A stretch of DNA of 7,941 nucleotides. Origin: Massilia sp. (GTDB taxonomy: Bacteria; Pseudomonadota; Gammaproteobacteria; Burkholderiales; Burkholderiaceae_D). The stretch lies in the NCBI GenBank assembly GCA_003520365.1, contig DOUW01000223.1, positions 1-7,941 on the forward strand, written 5' to 3'. Both the position numbers and the translations under genes were made by a program. This document shows positions 1 through 6,501 of this stretch, piece by piece (within the stretch, counting starts at the first letter, position 1; each line of letters starts with the position of its first letter). The notes under the pieces are model-generated. The model had not been told where the DNA came from, ran no database searches, and saw only the letters and a program-made list of their open reading frames with translations.

Positions 1-51
1 AATCGGGTGGAGTCCATAGATACATCCTTCGGGGAACTCCGGATGAGAAAC

Positions 52-79
52 AGCCCGCCGGGCAGGAGCCGGGCAGGCT
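52..79 (-). terminator. Weak hairpin terminator candidate after the amidase gene
   Basis: Fifteen bases beyond the amidase stop codon on the minus strand, bases 79-72 can pair with 59-52. This gives an eight-position stem with one internal C-A mismatch and a GC-rich loop. The minus-strand transcript then reads GUUUCUC, so the U run is only three long. It looks like a marginal intrinsic terminator for the two-gene cell-wall unit. The remaining bases 1-51 hold no gene that I can support. Confidence 0.35.
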
Positions 80-93
80 TCTTCATCGCGTGC

Positions 94-1140
94 TCACCAC
101 GCCATCTTGTTCCAGGTATTGTCCCCGACGACGCCATCCACCCCCAGTCCCTTGGCGCTCTGGAAGCTGCGCACCGCGCTGGTGGTGCCCGCACCAAAGA
201 TGCCGTCCACCGTCAGCCCGTAGCCGCTCTCGTTGAGCTGGCTCTGCACCGCGCGCACCTTGGCGCCGCTGTCGCCCTGCTGGGTGACGATGGTCAGGGC
301 CGGCCAGGTGGCGTTGCCGACGATGCCGTCCGCGCCCAGGCCATGCGAGGACTGGAAGTTCTTCACGGCGTTCTGGGTGGCGGTGTCGAAGCTGCCGTTC
401 ACGGTGAGCGAATAGCCCCATTGCTGCAGCAGGTACTGGATGGTACGCACGCGCTCGCCGCTGTTGCCGTACTGGACCACCGGCCAGGACAGGGCGCCGC
501 CGCCGCTGTCGCCGCCGCCCGAGCCGCCCGCGACCAGGCTCTTGTAGCGCGGCCAGTCCCAGCCCGAGCCGGGGTCGGTGTGGGACTGGCTGGCGTAGTT
601 GACGTGGCCCTTGACGTTGTAGAGCGCGTCGGACGGCACCGCGTTCCAGCCGCTGCTGCCGTCGTAGACCTTCTGCGCCAGGCCGCGCGAGGCGAGGATG
701 TCGCGGGTGAGGGCGGCGGAGGCGTTGTACATCGCCGTCGTGTACCAGGTGGATGGGGCGTTGACGTAGCCTTCGTGCTCGATGCCGACCGTGTAGCCGT
801 TCGAGTTGCCGACGTGCCAGGCCTTGTCGGCCTCGCGCACCATCTGCGTCACCTGGCCGTCCGAGGAACGGATCACGTAGTGGGCCGAGACACCGGCGCT
901 GCAGTTCTGGAACCACGAGATCGAGCCGGCGTACGAGCCTTGCGTGGTGTGGACGGTGACGTGGGTGACCGAGGCCGTGCGCGAGGAATAATTGCAGCTG
1001 GCGGCCGGGTTCCAGATCGCCGGCGGATAGTCGGTCGAGGCGGCGGCGGGCAGGGCCTGCAGCCCCAGCGCTGCCAGGATCAAGGTCGGGAGCAGTGCGG
1101 CGCGCAGGCGCGGACGCGGGAACTTCGTGTTGTTCTTCAT
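94..1140 (-). CDS. Secreted N-acetylmuramoyl-L-alanine amidase with two peptidoglycan-binding domains
   Basis: The 348-residue product should cut the bond between N-acetylmuramic acid and L-alanine of the peptide stem, outside the cytoplasm. Residues 1-34 are a signal peptide: a basic start, a hydrophobic LLPTLILAALGLQAL core and cleavage near PAAA-S. Residues ~55-200 are an Amidase_2/PGRP-type zinc fold. Likely zinc ligands are His64 (VHTTQG), His179 (KGHVNY) and His187 (SHTDPG); Glu121 or Glu123 in GIEHEGY is the probable catalytic acid. Cys50 and Cys80 could form a disulfide. A Gly/Ser linker (205-215) leads to two PG_binding_1 repeats (~223-281 and ~288-348), each with a DGxxGxxTW signature. 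I chose the ATG at 1140 because GGAGA lies 7 bases upstream and the signal peptide begins there. An in-frame ATG at 1167 has no ribosome-binding site. The gene follows the transglycosylase-like gene by 34 bases, so the two are probably co-transcribed. The fold assignment is firm. Whether the target is self, prey or recycling is not shown. Confidence 0.9.
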   Translation of the reverse strand: MKNNTKFPRPRLRAALLPTLILAALGLQALPAAASTDYPPAIWNPAASCNYSSRTASVTHVTVHTTQGSYAGSISWFQNCSAGVSAHYVIRSSDGQVTQMVREADKAWHVGNSNGYTVGIEHEGYVNAPSTWYTTAMYNASAALTRDILASRGLAQKVYDGSSGWNAVPSDALYNVKGHVNYASQSHTDPGSGWDWPRYKSLVAGGSGGGDSGGGALSWPVVQYGNSGERVRTIQYLLQQWGYSLTVNGSFDTATQNAVKNFQSSHGLGADGIVGNATWPALTIVTQQGDSGAKVRAVQSQLNESGYGLTVDGIFGAGTTSAVRSFQSAKGLGVDGVVGDNTWNKMAW

Positions 1141-1174
1141 GAATGGGTCTCCGAATCGGATGGGCATGCGCCGC

Positions 1175-1909
1175 TTATTGTTGTTTCGCGGGAGGTTCGA
1201 CGAAGTCCGGCGTCGAGATCTTCGGATCGGGCACCCCGGTCTCGACCATGATCCGGCGCGCCGAAAGCTTCTTCAGCTTCTCCTTGCCGTAGGCCTTTTC
1301 CATTTCGACGTGGCGCTGGCTGACCTTGAAGTCGGCGCTTTCGCGGCCCTGGCGGATCGCGGTCAGGATCTCGTAGCTATAGATCTGGGCGATCTCGCGC
1401 TGCGGGATGCCGCTGTAGCGGGCCACGGCTTCTTCCCAGTCCTCGATCGGGAAGTTGCGCGTCTTTTTCGCGCCGTACTGGGCGAGCAGGGCGGCGGCGG
1501 CGCGGATGTTGCTGCGCACGTCGGTGATCGCGACCTCGGGAGCGACGCGGATCAGGGCCGCGCCCTGCGTCAGCGAGGTGCCGAAATAGGTGTCGTTGCG
1601 CAGGCCCATGATGCCGTAGGTCGGCGGCATGCCGTGGTGCGGATCCGGCTCGATCTCGATTTCCGGCTCGCCGTTCTTCTTGAGCATGCCCTTCGGTACG
1701 TGCGAGCGCCAGCGCGTCTCGGCATAGGCGATCGATTCGAGCAGTTCGACCGGCACGTTGAACTCTTTCGAGGCTTCCTGGAAGTATTGCTTGTAGCGCT
1801 TGGCGGCGGCGTTCAGTTCGCGCGCCTGGCCATCGGCGAAAGCGGGGGGCGCGGCCGCGAGTCCGGCGCAGAGGGCGGCCACGAGGCGCGCCTGGGTGGT
1901 GAATCGCAT
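1175..1909 (-). CDS. Exported lytic-transglycosylase-like (lysozyme-fold) protein
   Basis: The product has 244 residues with a signal peptide at 1-25 (cleavage at AFA-DG), so it acts in the periplasm or outside the cell. Residues ~35-185 resemble a soluble lytic transglycosylase/lysozyme fold: a helix ending EFNVPVELLESIAYAETRW, with Glu64 the candidate catalytic acid, then YGIMGL at 98-103 in place of the usual YGLMQ, then SNIRAAAALLAQYG and WEEAVARYSG. About 25 residues of charged insert (72-96) separate the Glu from the YGIMGL strand. The C-terminal tail (~200-244) is Lys-rich and then Pro-rich, with no recognised domain. From memory, this module is the N-terminal half of some large bacterial proteins whose C-terminal half is an Amidase_2 domain; here the amidase is the next gene, 34 bases on. 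The start is supported by AGGAGA 7 bases upstream of the ATG. Enzymatic activity is inferred; it could be a binding or scaffold version. Confidence 0.75.
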   Translation of the reverse strand: MRFTTQARLVAALCAGLAAAPPAFADGQARELNAAAKRYKQYFQEASKEFNVPVELLESIAYAETRWRSHVPKGMLKKNGEPEIEIEPDPHHGMPPTYGIMGLRNDTYFGTSLTQGAALIRVAPEVAITDVRSNIRAAAALLAQYGAKKTRNFPIEDWEEAVARYSGIPQREIAQIYSYEILTAIRQGRESADFKVSQRHVEMEKAYGKEKLKKLSARRIMVETGVPDPKISTPDFVEPPAKQQ

Positions 1910-1937
1910 TTTCCTGTCTCCTGTTATGCGTTATGAA

Positions 1938-1953
1938 ACCGTGGAGTCACGGT
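1938..1953. promoter_or_regulatory. Short perfect dyad in the leader of the cell-wall gene pair
   Basis: ACCGTG and CACGGT form a perfect 6-bp inverted repeat around a 4-base spacer, about 28 bases upstream of the transglycosylase-like start codon. No U run follows on either strand, so it is not a terminator. It could be a small leader hairpin or an operator half-site pair. Function is not shown by the sequence. Confidence 0.25.
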
Positions 1954-1998
1954 GCAAGCATCCGGCGACGGCCGACCTCATCCTTACCGGACGAGTCG

Positions 1999-2004
1999 AG
2001 TATA
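1999..2004 (-). promoter_or_regulatory. Possible -10 box for the transglycosylase-like/amidase unit
   Basis: The minus strand reads TATACT inside an AT-rich island (about 1998-2040), one change from the sigma-70 -10 consensus. It would start transcription roughly 80 bases before the first gene. I see no good TTGACA-like -35 box at 16-18 bases, so either an activator or another sigma factor is used, or the match is chance. Confidence 0.3.
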
Positions 2005-2136
2005 TGTATGTTTCTCTTGTGCACTTTTGGCTGATGCGCTTTTGGGACTGTCATGCTCGATAGTTGACAAACCAGCCGTGCGGGCGCAGGCAATACCGGT
2101 AAAGCGGTCATCGCGCCGGTGTGCGCGCGTGCGCAG

Positions 2137-2142
2137 TACAAT
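2137..2142 (+). promoter_or_regulatory. Probable -10 box of argJ
   Basis: TACAAT lies 32 bases before the argJ ATG, within GTACAATATTGG. A nearly identical string occurs before mutT (4463-4474). No convincing -35 box is present at the standard distance. A perfect TTGACA at 2064-2069 lies too far upstream to pair with it. The position suggests a leader of about 25 bases. Confidence 0.45.
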
Positions 2143-2174
2143 ATTGGATTCGTAATCTTTCCATAGAGACCAAC

Positions 2175-3413
2175 ATGGCCGTGAATTCCCCCCTGCCCGT
2201 CGCCGCCGACCTGAAGCCGGTTGCCGGTATCGAGATCGGTTTTGCCGAAGCCGGCATCAAGAAGCCCAACCGCAAGGACCTGCTGGTCATGAAGCTGGCC
2301 GAAGGCGCCACCGTTGCCGGCGTGTTCACCAAGAACCGCTTCTGCGCCGCCCCGGTGCAGGTGAGCAAGGCCAACCTGGCGGCCGTGACCGCAGGCGGCG
2401 CACCGATCCGCGCCCTGGTCGTCAACACCGGCAACGCCAACGCCGGCACCGGCGAGCCGGGCCTGGCCAATGCCCAGGCCACCTGCGCCGAAGTGGCGAA
2501 GCTGCTCGGCTGCGAAGCCCAGCAGGTGTTGCCGTTCTCGACCGGCGTGATCCTCGAGCCGCTGCCGATCCAGAAGATCGTCGCCGGCCTGCCGGCGGCC
2601 GTGGCGAACCTGACGGCGGACAACTGGTTCAACGCCGCCGAAGCGATCATGACCACCGACACCCAGCCAAAGGCCGCCTCGCGTACGGTCACCATCGGCG
2701 GCCACACGGTCACCATGACCGGCATCAGCAAGGGCGCCGGCATGATCAAGCCGAACATGGCGACCATGCTCGGCTACCTCGCTTTTGACGCGAAAGTGGC
2801 ACAGCCGGTGCTCGACGAGCTGGTGAAGTACGCGGCCGACCGTTCCTTCAACTCGATCACCATCGACGGCGACACCTCGACCAACGACTCCTTCATCCTG
2901 GTCGCCACCGGCGCCGGCAGCCTGGTCGTCAACGACGCTTCGGGCGCCGAGTACGAAGCGCTGAAGGAAGCGGTCACCGACATCTCGCGTAACCTGGCGC
3001 AGCAGATCATCCGCGACGGCGAAGGCGCGACCAAGTTCATCACCATCACGGTGGAACAGGGCCGCGACCTGGAGGAGTGCCGCAAGATCGCCTACGCGAT
3101 CGCCCACTCGCCGCTGGTGAAGACCGCCTTCTTCGCCTCGGACCCGAACCTGGGCCGCATCCTGGCGGCGGTCGGTTACGCCGGCGTGGACGACCTCGAC
3201 GTCACCAAACTCGACCTCTACCTGGACGACGTCTGGGTCGCCAAGGCGGGCGGACGCAATCCGGACTACCAGGAAGCGGACGGCCAGCGCGTGATGAAGC
3301 AGGCCGAGATCACCGTGCGTGTCACGCTGGCGCGCGGCGACGCCACGGCCACCGTGTGGACCTGCGACCTGTCGCACGACTACGTCAGCATCAACGCCGA
3401 CTACCGTTCCTGA
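2175..3413 (+). CDS. argJ: Glutamate N-acetyltransferase / amino-acid acetyltransferase ArgJ
   Basis: ArgJ moves the acetyl group from N-acetylornithine to glutamate, which recycles acetyl in cytoplasmic arginine synthesis. Bifunctional forms also acetylate glutamate from acetyl-CoA. The product is 412 residues, normal for the family. It is made as a precursor that cuts itself: the motif [14 protein letters not shown] (186-199) places the cleavage between Ala196 and Thr197, and Thr197 becomes the N-terminal nucleophile of the beta chain. Other family marks are NTGNAN (84-89) and STG (122-124, oxyanion-hole region). The ATG at 2175 was chosen because the family N-terminus begins here. The upstream AGAGA is only a weak ribosome-binding site. 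An upstream in-frame start at 2121 would add residues that precede the -10 box. The next gene starts four bases after the stop. Whether this copy is mono- or bifunctional cannot be told from sequence alone. Confidence 0.97.
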   Translation: MAVNSPLPVAADLKPVAGIEIGFAEAGIKKPNRKDLLVMKLAEGATVAGVFTKNRFCAAPVQVSKANLAAVTAGGAPIRALVVNTGNANAGTGEPGLANAQATCAEVAKLLGCEAQQVLPFSTGVILEPLPIQKIVAGLPAAVANLTADNWFNAAEAIMTTDTQPKAASRTVTIGGHTVTMTGISKGAGMIKPNMATMLGYLAFDAKVAQPVLDELVKYAADRSFNSITIDGDTSTNDSFILVATGAGSLVVNDASGAEYEALKEAVTDISRNLAQQIIRDGEGATKFITITVEQGRDLEECRKIAYAIAHSPLVKTAFFASDPNLGRILAAVGYAGVDDLDVTKLDLYLDDVWVAKAGGRNPDYQEADGQRVMKQAEITVRVTLARGDATATVWTCDLSHDYVSINADYRS

Positions 3414-3417
3414 GCCG

Positions 3418-4314
3418 ATGACGCCGCTGGAACAGTTTCTGCAGCGGGCGGAAGCCCTGATGGCGCGGCTCGAGGCGGTGCTGCCGCCGGCGGTGCCGCG
3501 CGAGCCGGACTGGAAGCGCAGCTTTGCCTTCCGCTGGCGCAAGCGGGCCGGCGGGGGCGTGGGTGGAGGCAATGCGTGGCTGCAGCCGGTGGCGCACGCA
3601 TCGACCATCCGCTTCGAGGACCTGCAGCACGTCGACGCCCAGAAGCGTCAACTGGAGCAGAACACGCGCCAGTTCGTGGAGCGCCGCCCGGCCAACAACG
3701 TGCTGCTCACCGGCGCGCGCGGCACCGGCAAGTCGTCCCTGATCAAGGCTTGCCTGAACGGCTTTGCCGACCAGGGCCTGCGCCTGATCGAGGTCGACAA
3801 GGCGGACCTGGCCGACCTGCCCGACATCGTCGACCTGGTGGCGGGCCGGCCCGAGCGCTTCGTGATCTTTTGCGACGATTTGTCGTTCGAGGAAGGCGAG
3901 GCGGGCTACAAGGCGCTGAAAGTGGCGCTCGACGGCAGCGTGGCCACGCAGTCGGACAACGTGCTGATCTACGCCACCTCGAACCGGCGCCACCTGATGC
4001 CTGAGAAGATGTCGGACAACGCCGGCTACAGCCACAGCGAGGATGGCGACCTGCATCCGGGCGAAACGGTGGAAGAGAAGATCTCGCTGTCCGAGCGTTT
4101 CGGGCTCTGGCTGTCGTTCTACCCCTTCCGCCAGGACGACTACCTCGGGATCGTCGCGCACTGGCTGGCCAGCTTCGGCTGCACGCCGGAGCAGATCGAG
4201 GCGGCGCGCCCGCAGGCGCTGCAATGGGCGTTGGGACGCGGCTCGCGTTCGGGGCGGGTGGCGTGGCAGTTCGCGAAGGATTACGCGGGCAAGCTGCCGG
4301 GCGAGCAGCCGTAA
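3418..4314 (+). CDS. DUF815-type P-loop AAA ATPase of unknown role
   Basis: A cytoplasmic ATPase of 298 residues. An N-terminal helical segment (1-50) ends in a Gly-rich stretch (GGGVGGGN, 45-52). The AAA core follows: Walker A GARGTGKS at 99-106, Walker B FVIFCDD at 148-154, a sensor-1-like Asn189 in YATSNRRHL, a SERFG motif with Arg227 as a possible arginine finger, and a sensor-2-like GSRSGR ending at Arg280. The segment around residues 198-225 (SDNAGYSHSEDGD and on) is acidic and typical of the DUF815 family. No biochemical function is established for the family that I can name with confidence. The ATG at 3418 lies four bases after the argJ stop with no clear ribosome-binding site, so translation is probably coupled to argJ. 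A link to arginine synthesis is not implied by the protein itself. Confidence 0.88.
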   Translation: MTPLEQFLQRAEALMARLEAVLPPAVPREPDWKRSFAFRWRKRAGGGVGGGNAWLQPVAHASTIRFEDLQHVDAQKRQLEQNTRQFVERRPANNVLLTGARGTGKSSLIKACLNGFADQGLRLIEVDKADLADLPDIVDLVAGRPERFVIFCDDLSFEEGEAGYKALKVALDGSVATQSDNVLIYATSNRRHLMPEKMSDNAGYSHSEDGDLHPGETVEEKISLSERFGLWLSFYPFRQDDYLGIVAHWLASFGCTPEQIEAARPQALQWALGRGSRSGRVAWQFAKDYAGKLPGEQP

Positions 4315-4316
4315 CC

Positions 4317-4347
4317 CGTCGGGTGGGCGCCGCGTGCCCACCCGACG
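4317..4347. repeat. Perfect 12-bp hairpin, REP-like repeat copy C
   Basis: Three bases after the ATPase stop, CGTCGGGTGGGC pairs perfectly with GCCCACCCGACG across a 7-base loop. The GTGGGC-N5-GTGCCCAC core matches the two repeats at 6280-6313 and 6441-6474 in spacing and sequence, so it appears to be a more symmetric member of the same family. No U run follows, so a simple intrinsic terminator is less likely. It may still stop or stabilise the argJ-ATPase transcript. The rest of this 182-base gap (4348-4463) holds no gene. Confidence 0.7.
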
Positions 4348-4463
4348 CCCCAAATAGACAGTTCAATAACTCCTTTGCCATCCCATGAGCAAAGCTTATC
4401 CCCGCGCACGTTTTTCTATCGGCTCTACGCAACAGCCATGACTCCCTACGCCCCAGCCTGGCG

Positions 4464-4469
4464 TACAAT
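4464..4469 (+). promoter_or_regulatory. Probable -10 box of mutT-dadA
   Basis: TACAAT is placed 27 bases before the mutT ATG, inside GTACAATATCGG, which differs by one base from the argJ element. A -35 box is not evident. Given the hairpin just upstream, this is the likely start point of a separate mutT-dadA transcript. Confidence 0.45.
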
Positions 4470-4496
4470 ATCGGGTTTTCCGGACGGGACAATCGA

Positions 4497-4946
4497 ATGC
4501 AGGAAGCCAAGGCCAAGCCGATCGACGTGGCGGTCGGGATCGTGATGCGCCCGAACGGCGACGTGCTGCTGGGCCAGCGTCCGGCAGGCAAGCCGTATGC
4601 CGGATATTGGGAATTTCCCGGCGGTAAAGTCGAGCCGGGCGAAGCCATCTTCGCCGCCCTGCAGCGCGAATTCGTCGAGGAGCTGGGCGTCGAGATCCTG
4701 GCGGCCGACCAGTGGTGCTGCGTCGAACACGTCTACGAGCACGCCCATGTGCGGCTCCATTTTTTCATCAGCCGCGACTGGCGCGGCGAACCGCAAAGCC
4801 TGGAAGGCCAGGCCTTTGCGTGGCAAGGGGCAGTCGGCGTTACCCCGCTGCTGCCCGCAACCATCCCCTTGCTGGCATGGCTCGATCAGCTGCGCTACGC
4901 AGGGGTAGAAAAAACAGTCAACCTATCTGTTGAAGGACTCCTGTGA
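4497..4946 (+). CDS. mutT: NUDIX hydrolase MutT, 8-oxo-dGTP diphosphatase
   Basis: A cytoplasmic enzyme of 149 residues expected to hydrolyse 8-oxo-dGTP to the monophosphate and so prevent A:T to C:G mutations. The NUDIX box is complete at residues 43-65: G43, E49, R57-E58, E61-E62, G64 in the GX5EX7REUXEEXGU pattern. It is preceded by YWEFPGGK (37-44), which is characteristic of the MutT/8-oxo-dGTPase subgroup. Length and layout are normal. The ATG at 4497 has only a weak GGGAC ahead of it, but the VAVGIVM strand begins about ten residues later as in relatives. The stop codon overlaps the GTG start of dadA by four bases, so the two are translationally coupled. Substrate preference is inferred from the family; other NUDIX substrates cannot be excluded. 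Confidence 0.92.
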   Translation: MQEAKAKPIDVAVGIVMRPNGDVLLGQRPAGKPYAGYWEFPGGKVEPGEAIFAALQREFVEELGVEILAADQWCCVEHVYEHAHVRLHFFISRDWRGEPQSLEGQAFAWQGAVGVTPLLPATIPLLAWLDQLRYAGVEKTVNLSVEGLL

Positions 4947-6244
4947 AAATCATCGTCTTGGGTAGTGGTGTCATCGGCACCACCACGGCGTATTACCTGG
5001 CCCAGGCAGGGCACGACGTCACCGTCATCGACCGCCAGCCGGGCGCCGGCATGGAAACGAGTTACGGCAACGCGGGCGAAATCTCGCCCGGCTATGCCTC
5101 CCCGTGGGCCGGCCCCGGCGTGCCCGCGAAGGCTGTGAAATGGCTGATGATGCAGCACAGCCCGCTCGTGGTGCGTCCGCAGCTCGACATGGCGCAGTGG
5201 CGCTGGATGCTCTCGATGCTGGCCAACTGCAATCACAAGAGCTACCAGATCAACAAGGGCCGCATGGTGCGCTTGGCCGAGTACAGCCGCGACGTGCTGG
5301 TCCAGCTGCGCAAGGACACCGGCATCGCCTACGACGAGCGCAGCCAGGGCACCCTGCAGCTGTTCCGCACCCAGAAGCAACTCGATGGCGCCGCCACCGA
5401 CATCGCCGTCCTCGAGCAGTACGGCGTGCCGTACAAGGTGCTGGATCCGGCCGGCTGCGAGATCTACGAACCGGCGCTGGCCAAGGTACGCGGCAAGTTC
5501 GTCGGCGGCCTGCTGCTGCCGAACGACGAGACCGGCGACTGCTTCAAGTTCACCCAGAAGCTGGCCGAGATGGCGAAAGCGCTGGGCGTGAAATTCCGCC
5601 ACGGCGTCGAGATCAAGCGCCTCTCCACCGAAGGCGACCGTGTCACCGGCGTGGTCACCTCGCAGGGCGAGCTGAAGGCCGACAGCTTCGTGATGGCGCT
5701 GGGCAGCTACTCGCCCTTTATCCTGAAGCAGATCGGCATCAAGATCCCGGTCTATCCGGTCAAGGGCTATTCGATCACCGTGCCGATCACCGACGCCGCC
5801 GGCGCGCCGGAATCGACCGTGATGGACGAAACCTTCAAGGTGGCGATCACGCGCCTGGGCGAGCGCATCCGCGTCGGCGGCACCGCCGAGCTGGCCGGCT
5901 TCGACCTGCGCCTGCACCAGGCGCGCCGCGACACCCTGGAGCATTCGGTGACCGACCTGTTCCCGCAGGGCGGCGACGTCTCGAAGGCGGAATTCTGGTG
6001 CGGCCTGCGCCCGATGACCCCGGACGGCACCCCGGTGGTCGGCCCGACTCCGTTCCGCAACCTGTTCCTGAACACCGGCCACGGCACCCTGGGCTGGACC
6101 ATGGCCTGCGGTTCGGGCCGCGTGCTGGCCGACATCGTTTCCGGCCGCCAGCCGGAAATCGGCCTGGAAGGCCTGTTCATGGACCGCTACGGCAGCGTCA
6201 ACAAGCCGGTGCAGGTGCCGGGCGGGATCGTCGTCACGGCTTGA
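4943..6244 (+). CDS. dadA: D-amino acid dehydrogenase, FAD-dependent small subunit
   Basis: DadA oxidises D-amino acids (classically D-alanine) to 2-oxo acids and ammonia, passing electrons through FAD to the respiratory chain at the inner face of the membrane. The product is 433 residues, matching the usual length. The N-terminal FAD-binding motif is GSGVIG (7-12), with the strand ending in Asp30 (VTVIDR). [15 protein letters not shown] (41-55) is typical of DadA. The C-terminal DAO signatures are [12 protein letters not shown] (356-367) and [16 protein letters not shown] (377-392). The start is GTG at 4943, supported by GAAGGA five bases upstream; it overlaps the mutT stop as GTGA. No alanine racemase gene (dadX) is visible here. 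The protein could also act on D-amino acids released from peptidoglycan. The substrate is not decided by sequence. Confidence 0.94.
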   Translation: MKIIVLGSGVIGTTTAYYLAQAGHDVTVIDRQPGAGMETSYGNAGEISPGYASPWAGPGVPAKAVKWLMMQHSPLVVRPQLDMAQWRWMLSMLANCNHKSYQINKGRMVRLAEYSRDVLVQLRKDTGIAYDERSQGTLQLFRTQKQLDGAATDIAVLEQYGVPYKVLDPAGCEIYEPALAKVRGKFVGGLLLPNDETGDCFKFTQKLAEMAKALGVKFRHGVEIKRLSTEGDRVTGVVTSQGELKADSFVMALGSYSPFILKQIGIKIPVYPVKGYSITVPITDAAGAPESTVMDETFKVAITRLGERIRVGGTAELAGFDLRLHQARRDTLEHSVTDLFPQGGDVSKAEFWCGLRPMTPDGTPVVGPTPFRNLFLNTGHGTLGWTMACGSGRVLADIVSGRQPEIGLEGLFMDRYGSVNKPVQVPGGIVVTA

Positions 6245-6251
6245 TCGACAA

Positions 6252-6271
6252 CGGGCCGCCGATACGGCCCG
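6252..6271. terminator. GC-rich hairpin just past dadA
   Basis: CGGGCCG and CGGCCCG form a perfect 7-bp stem with a 6-base loop, starting eight bases after the dadA stop. It lacks a following U run. It is best read as an RNA 3'-end hairpin or a Rho-independent terminator of low strength. Confidence 0.4.
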
Positions 6272-6279
6272 ACCGTATG

Positions 6280-6313
6280 ACGTAGGGTGGGCCCTCCGTG
6301 CCCACGCGTTACG
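6280..6313 (+). repeat. REP-like repeat copy A
   Basis: This 34-base unit starts ACGTAGGGTGGGC and ends CCGTGCCCACGCGTTACG. It matches the reverse complement of 6441-6474 at 32 of 34 bases. Its inner GTGGGC and GCCCAC can pair, with weaker outer pairing. It lies between convergent genes, a usual location for REP-type elements. Confidence 0.8.
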
Positions 6314-6351
6314 GGCGCATCCTTGCACCGTTGGCCACGACAATGCGCCCG
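6312..6351. repeat. 9-bp stem inside the repeat-flanked segment
   Basis: CGGGCGCAT (6312-6320) is the exact reverse complement of ATGCGCCCG (6343-6351), with a 22-base loop that itself contains the palindrome TGGCCA. It begins at the inner edge of repeat copy A. A further GAAGCC/GGCTTC pair (6363-6368 with 6413-6418) could close the remaining interior, so most of the 127-base spacer can fold. No open reading frame of note lies here. Confidence 0.5.
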
Positions 6352-6440
6352 CAGCACCAAGCGAAGCCGGGCAGCATGAATGTATGGGTTTTTGCGTAAG
6401 TTGCGAGCGACAGGCTTCCGCTGACGACTGCAGACACGTG

Positions 6441-6474
6441 CGTAACGCGTGGGCACGGCGTGCCCACCCTACGT
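6441..6474 (-). repeat. REP-like repeat copy B, inverted to copy A
   Basis: It is the inverted partner of copy A with 32/34 identity. It also forms its own hairpin: GTGGGCAC (6449-6456) with GTGCCCAC (6460-6467), loop GGC, and outer GTAAC/GTTAC arms (6442-6446 with 6475-6479). It lies just past the yacG stop and may serve that transcript as a 3' hairpin. Confidence 0.8.
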
Positions 6475-6501
6475 GTTACCTGAACGGGCGGCTCAGCGGG
6501 C

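Noticed and set aside
1141..1167. Upstream ATG at 1167 as the amidase start
   Set aside because: No ribosome-binding site precedes it, and the signal peptide and GGAGA fit the ATG at 1140.
7..1251. 414-codon plus-strand open frame opposite the amidase gene
   Set aside because: Repetitive Ala/Gly/Val/Arg composition caused by the third-base GC bias of the real minus-strand gene.
94..1909. Phage lysis cassette or toxin-immunity system
   Set aside because: No holin, spanin, phage structural gene or immunity-like gene is adjacent, and both proteins have ordinary signal peptides.
2064..2096. TTGACA (2064-2069) as the argJ -35 box with CAATAC as -10
   Set aside because: The spacing would be 21 bases, and windows at 16-18 bases hold no -10-like hexamer.
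1947..3608. 553-codon open frame antisense to argJ
   Set aside because: It mirrors argJ codons in a GC-rich genome, has no family motif and no ribosome-binding site. The sense strand encodes a clear ArgJ.
3391..4353. 320-codon antisense frame across the ATPase gene
   Set aside because: No domain, Arg/Leu-rich composition, and the opposite frame carries intact Walker motifs.
4895..6343. 482-codon open frame antisense to dadA
   Set aside because: Low-complexity Ala/Arg/His/Val-rich product with no recognisable domain; shadow of dadA.
6277..6479. CRISPR array in the repeat region
   Set aside because: Only two copies, in inverted rather than direct orientation, with no cas gene nearby.
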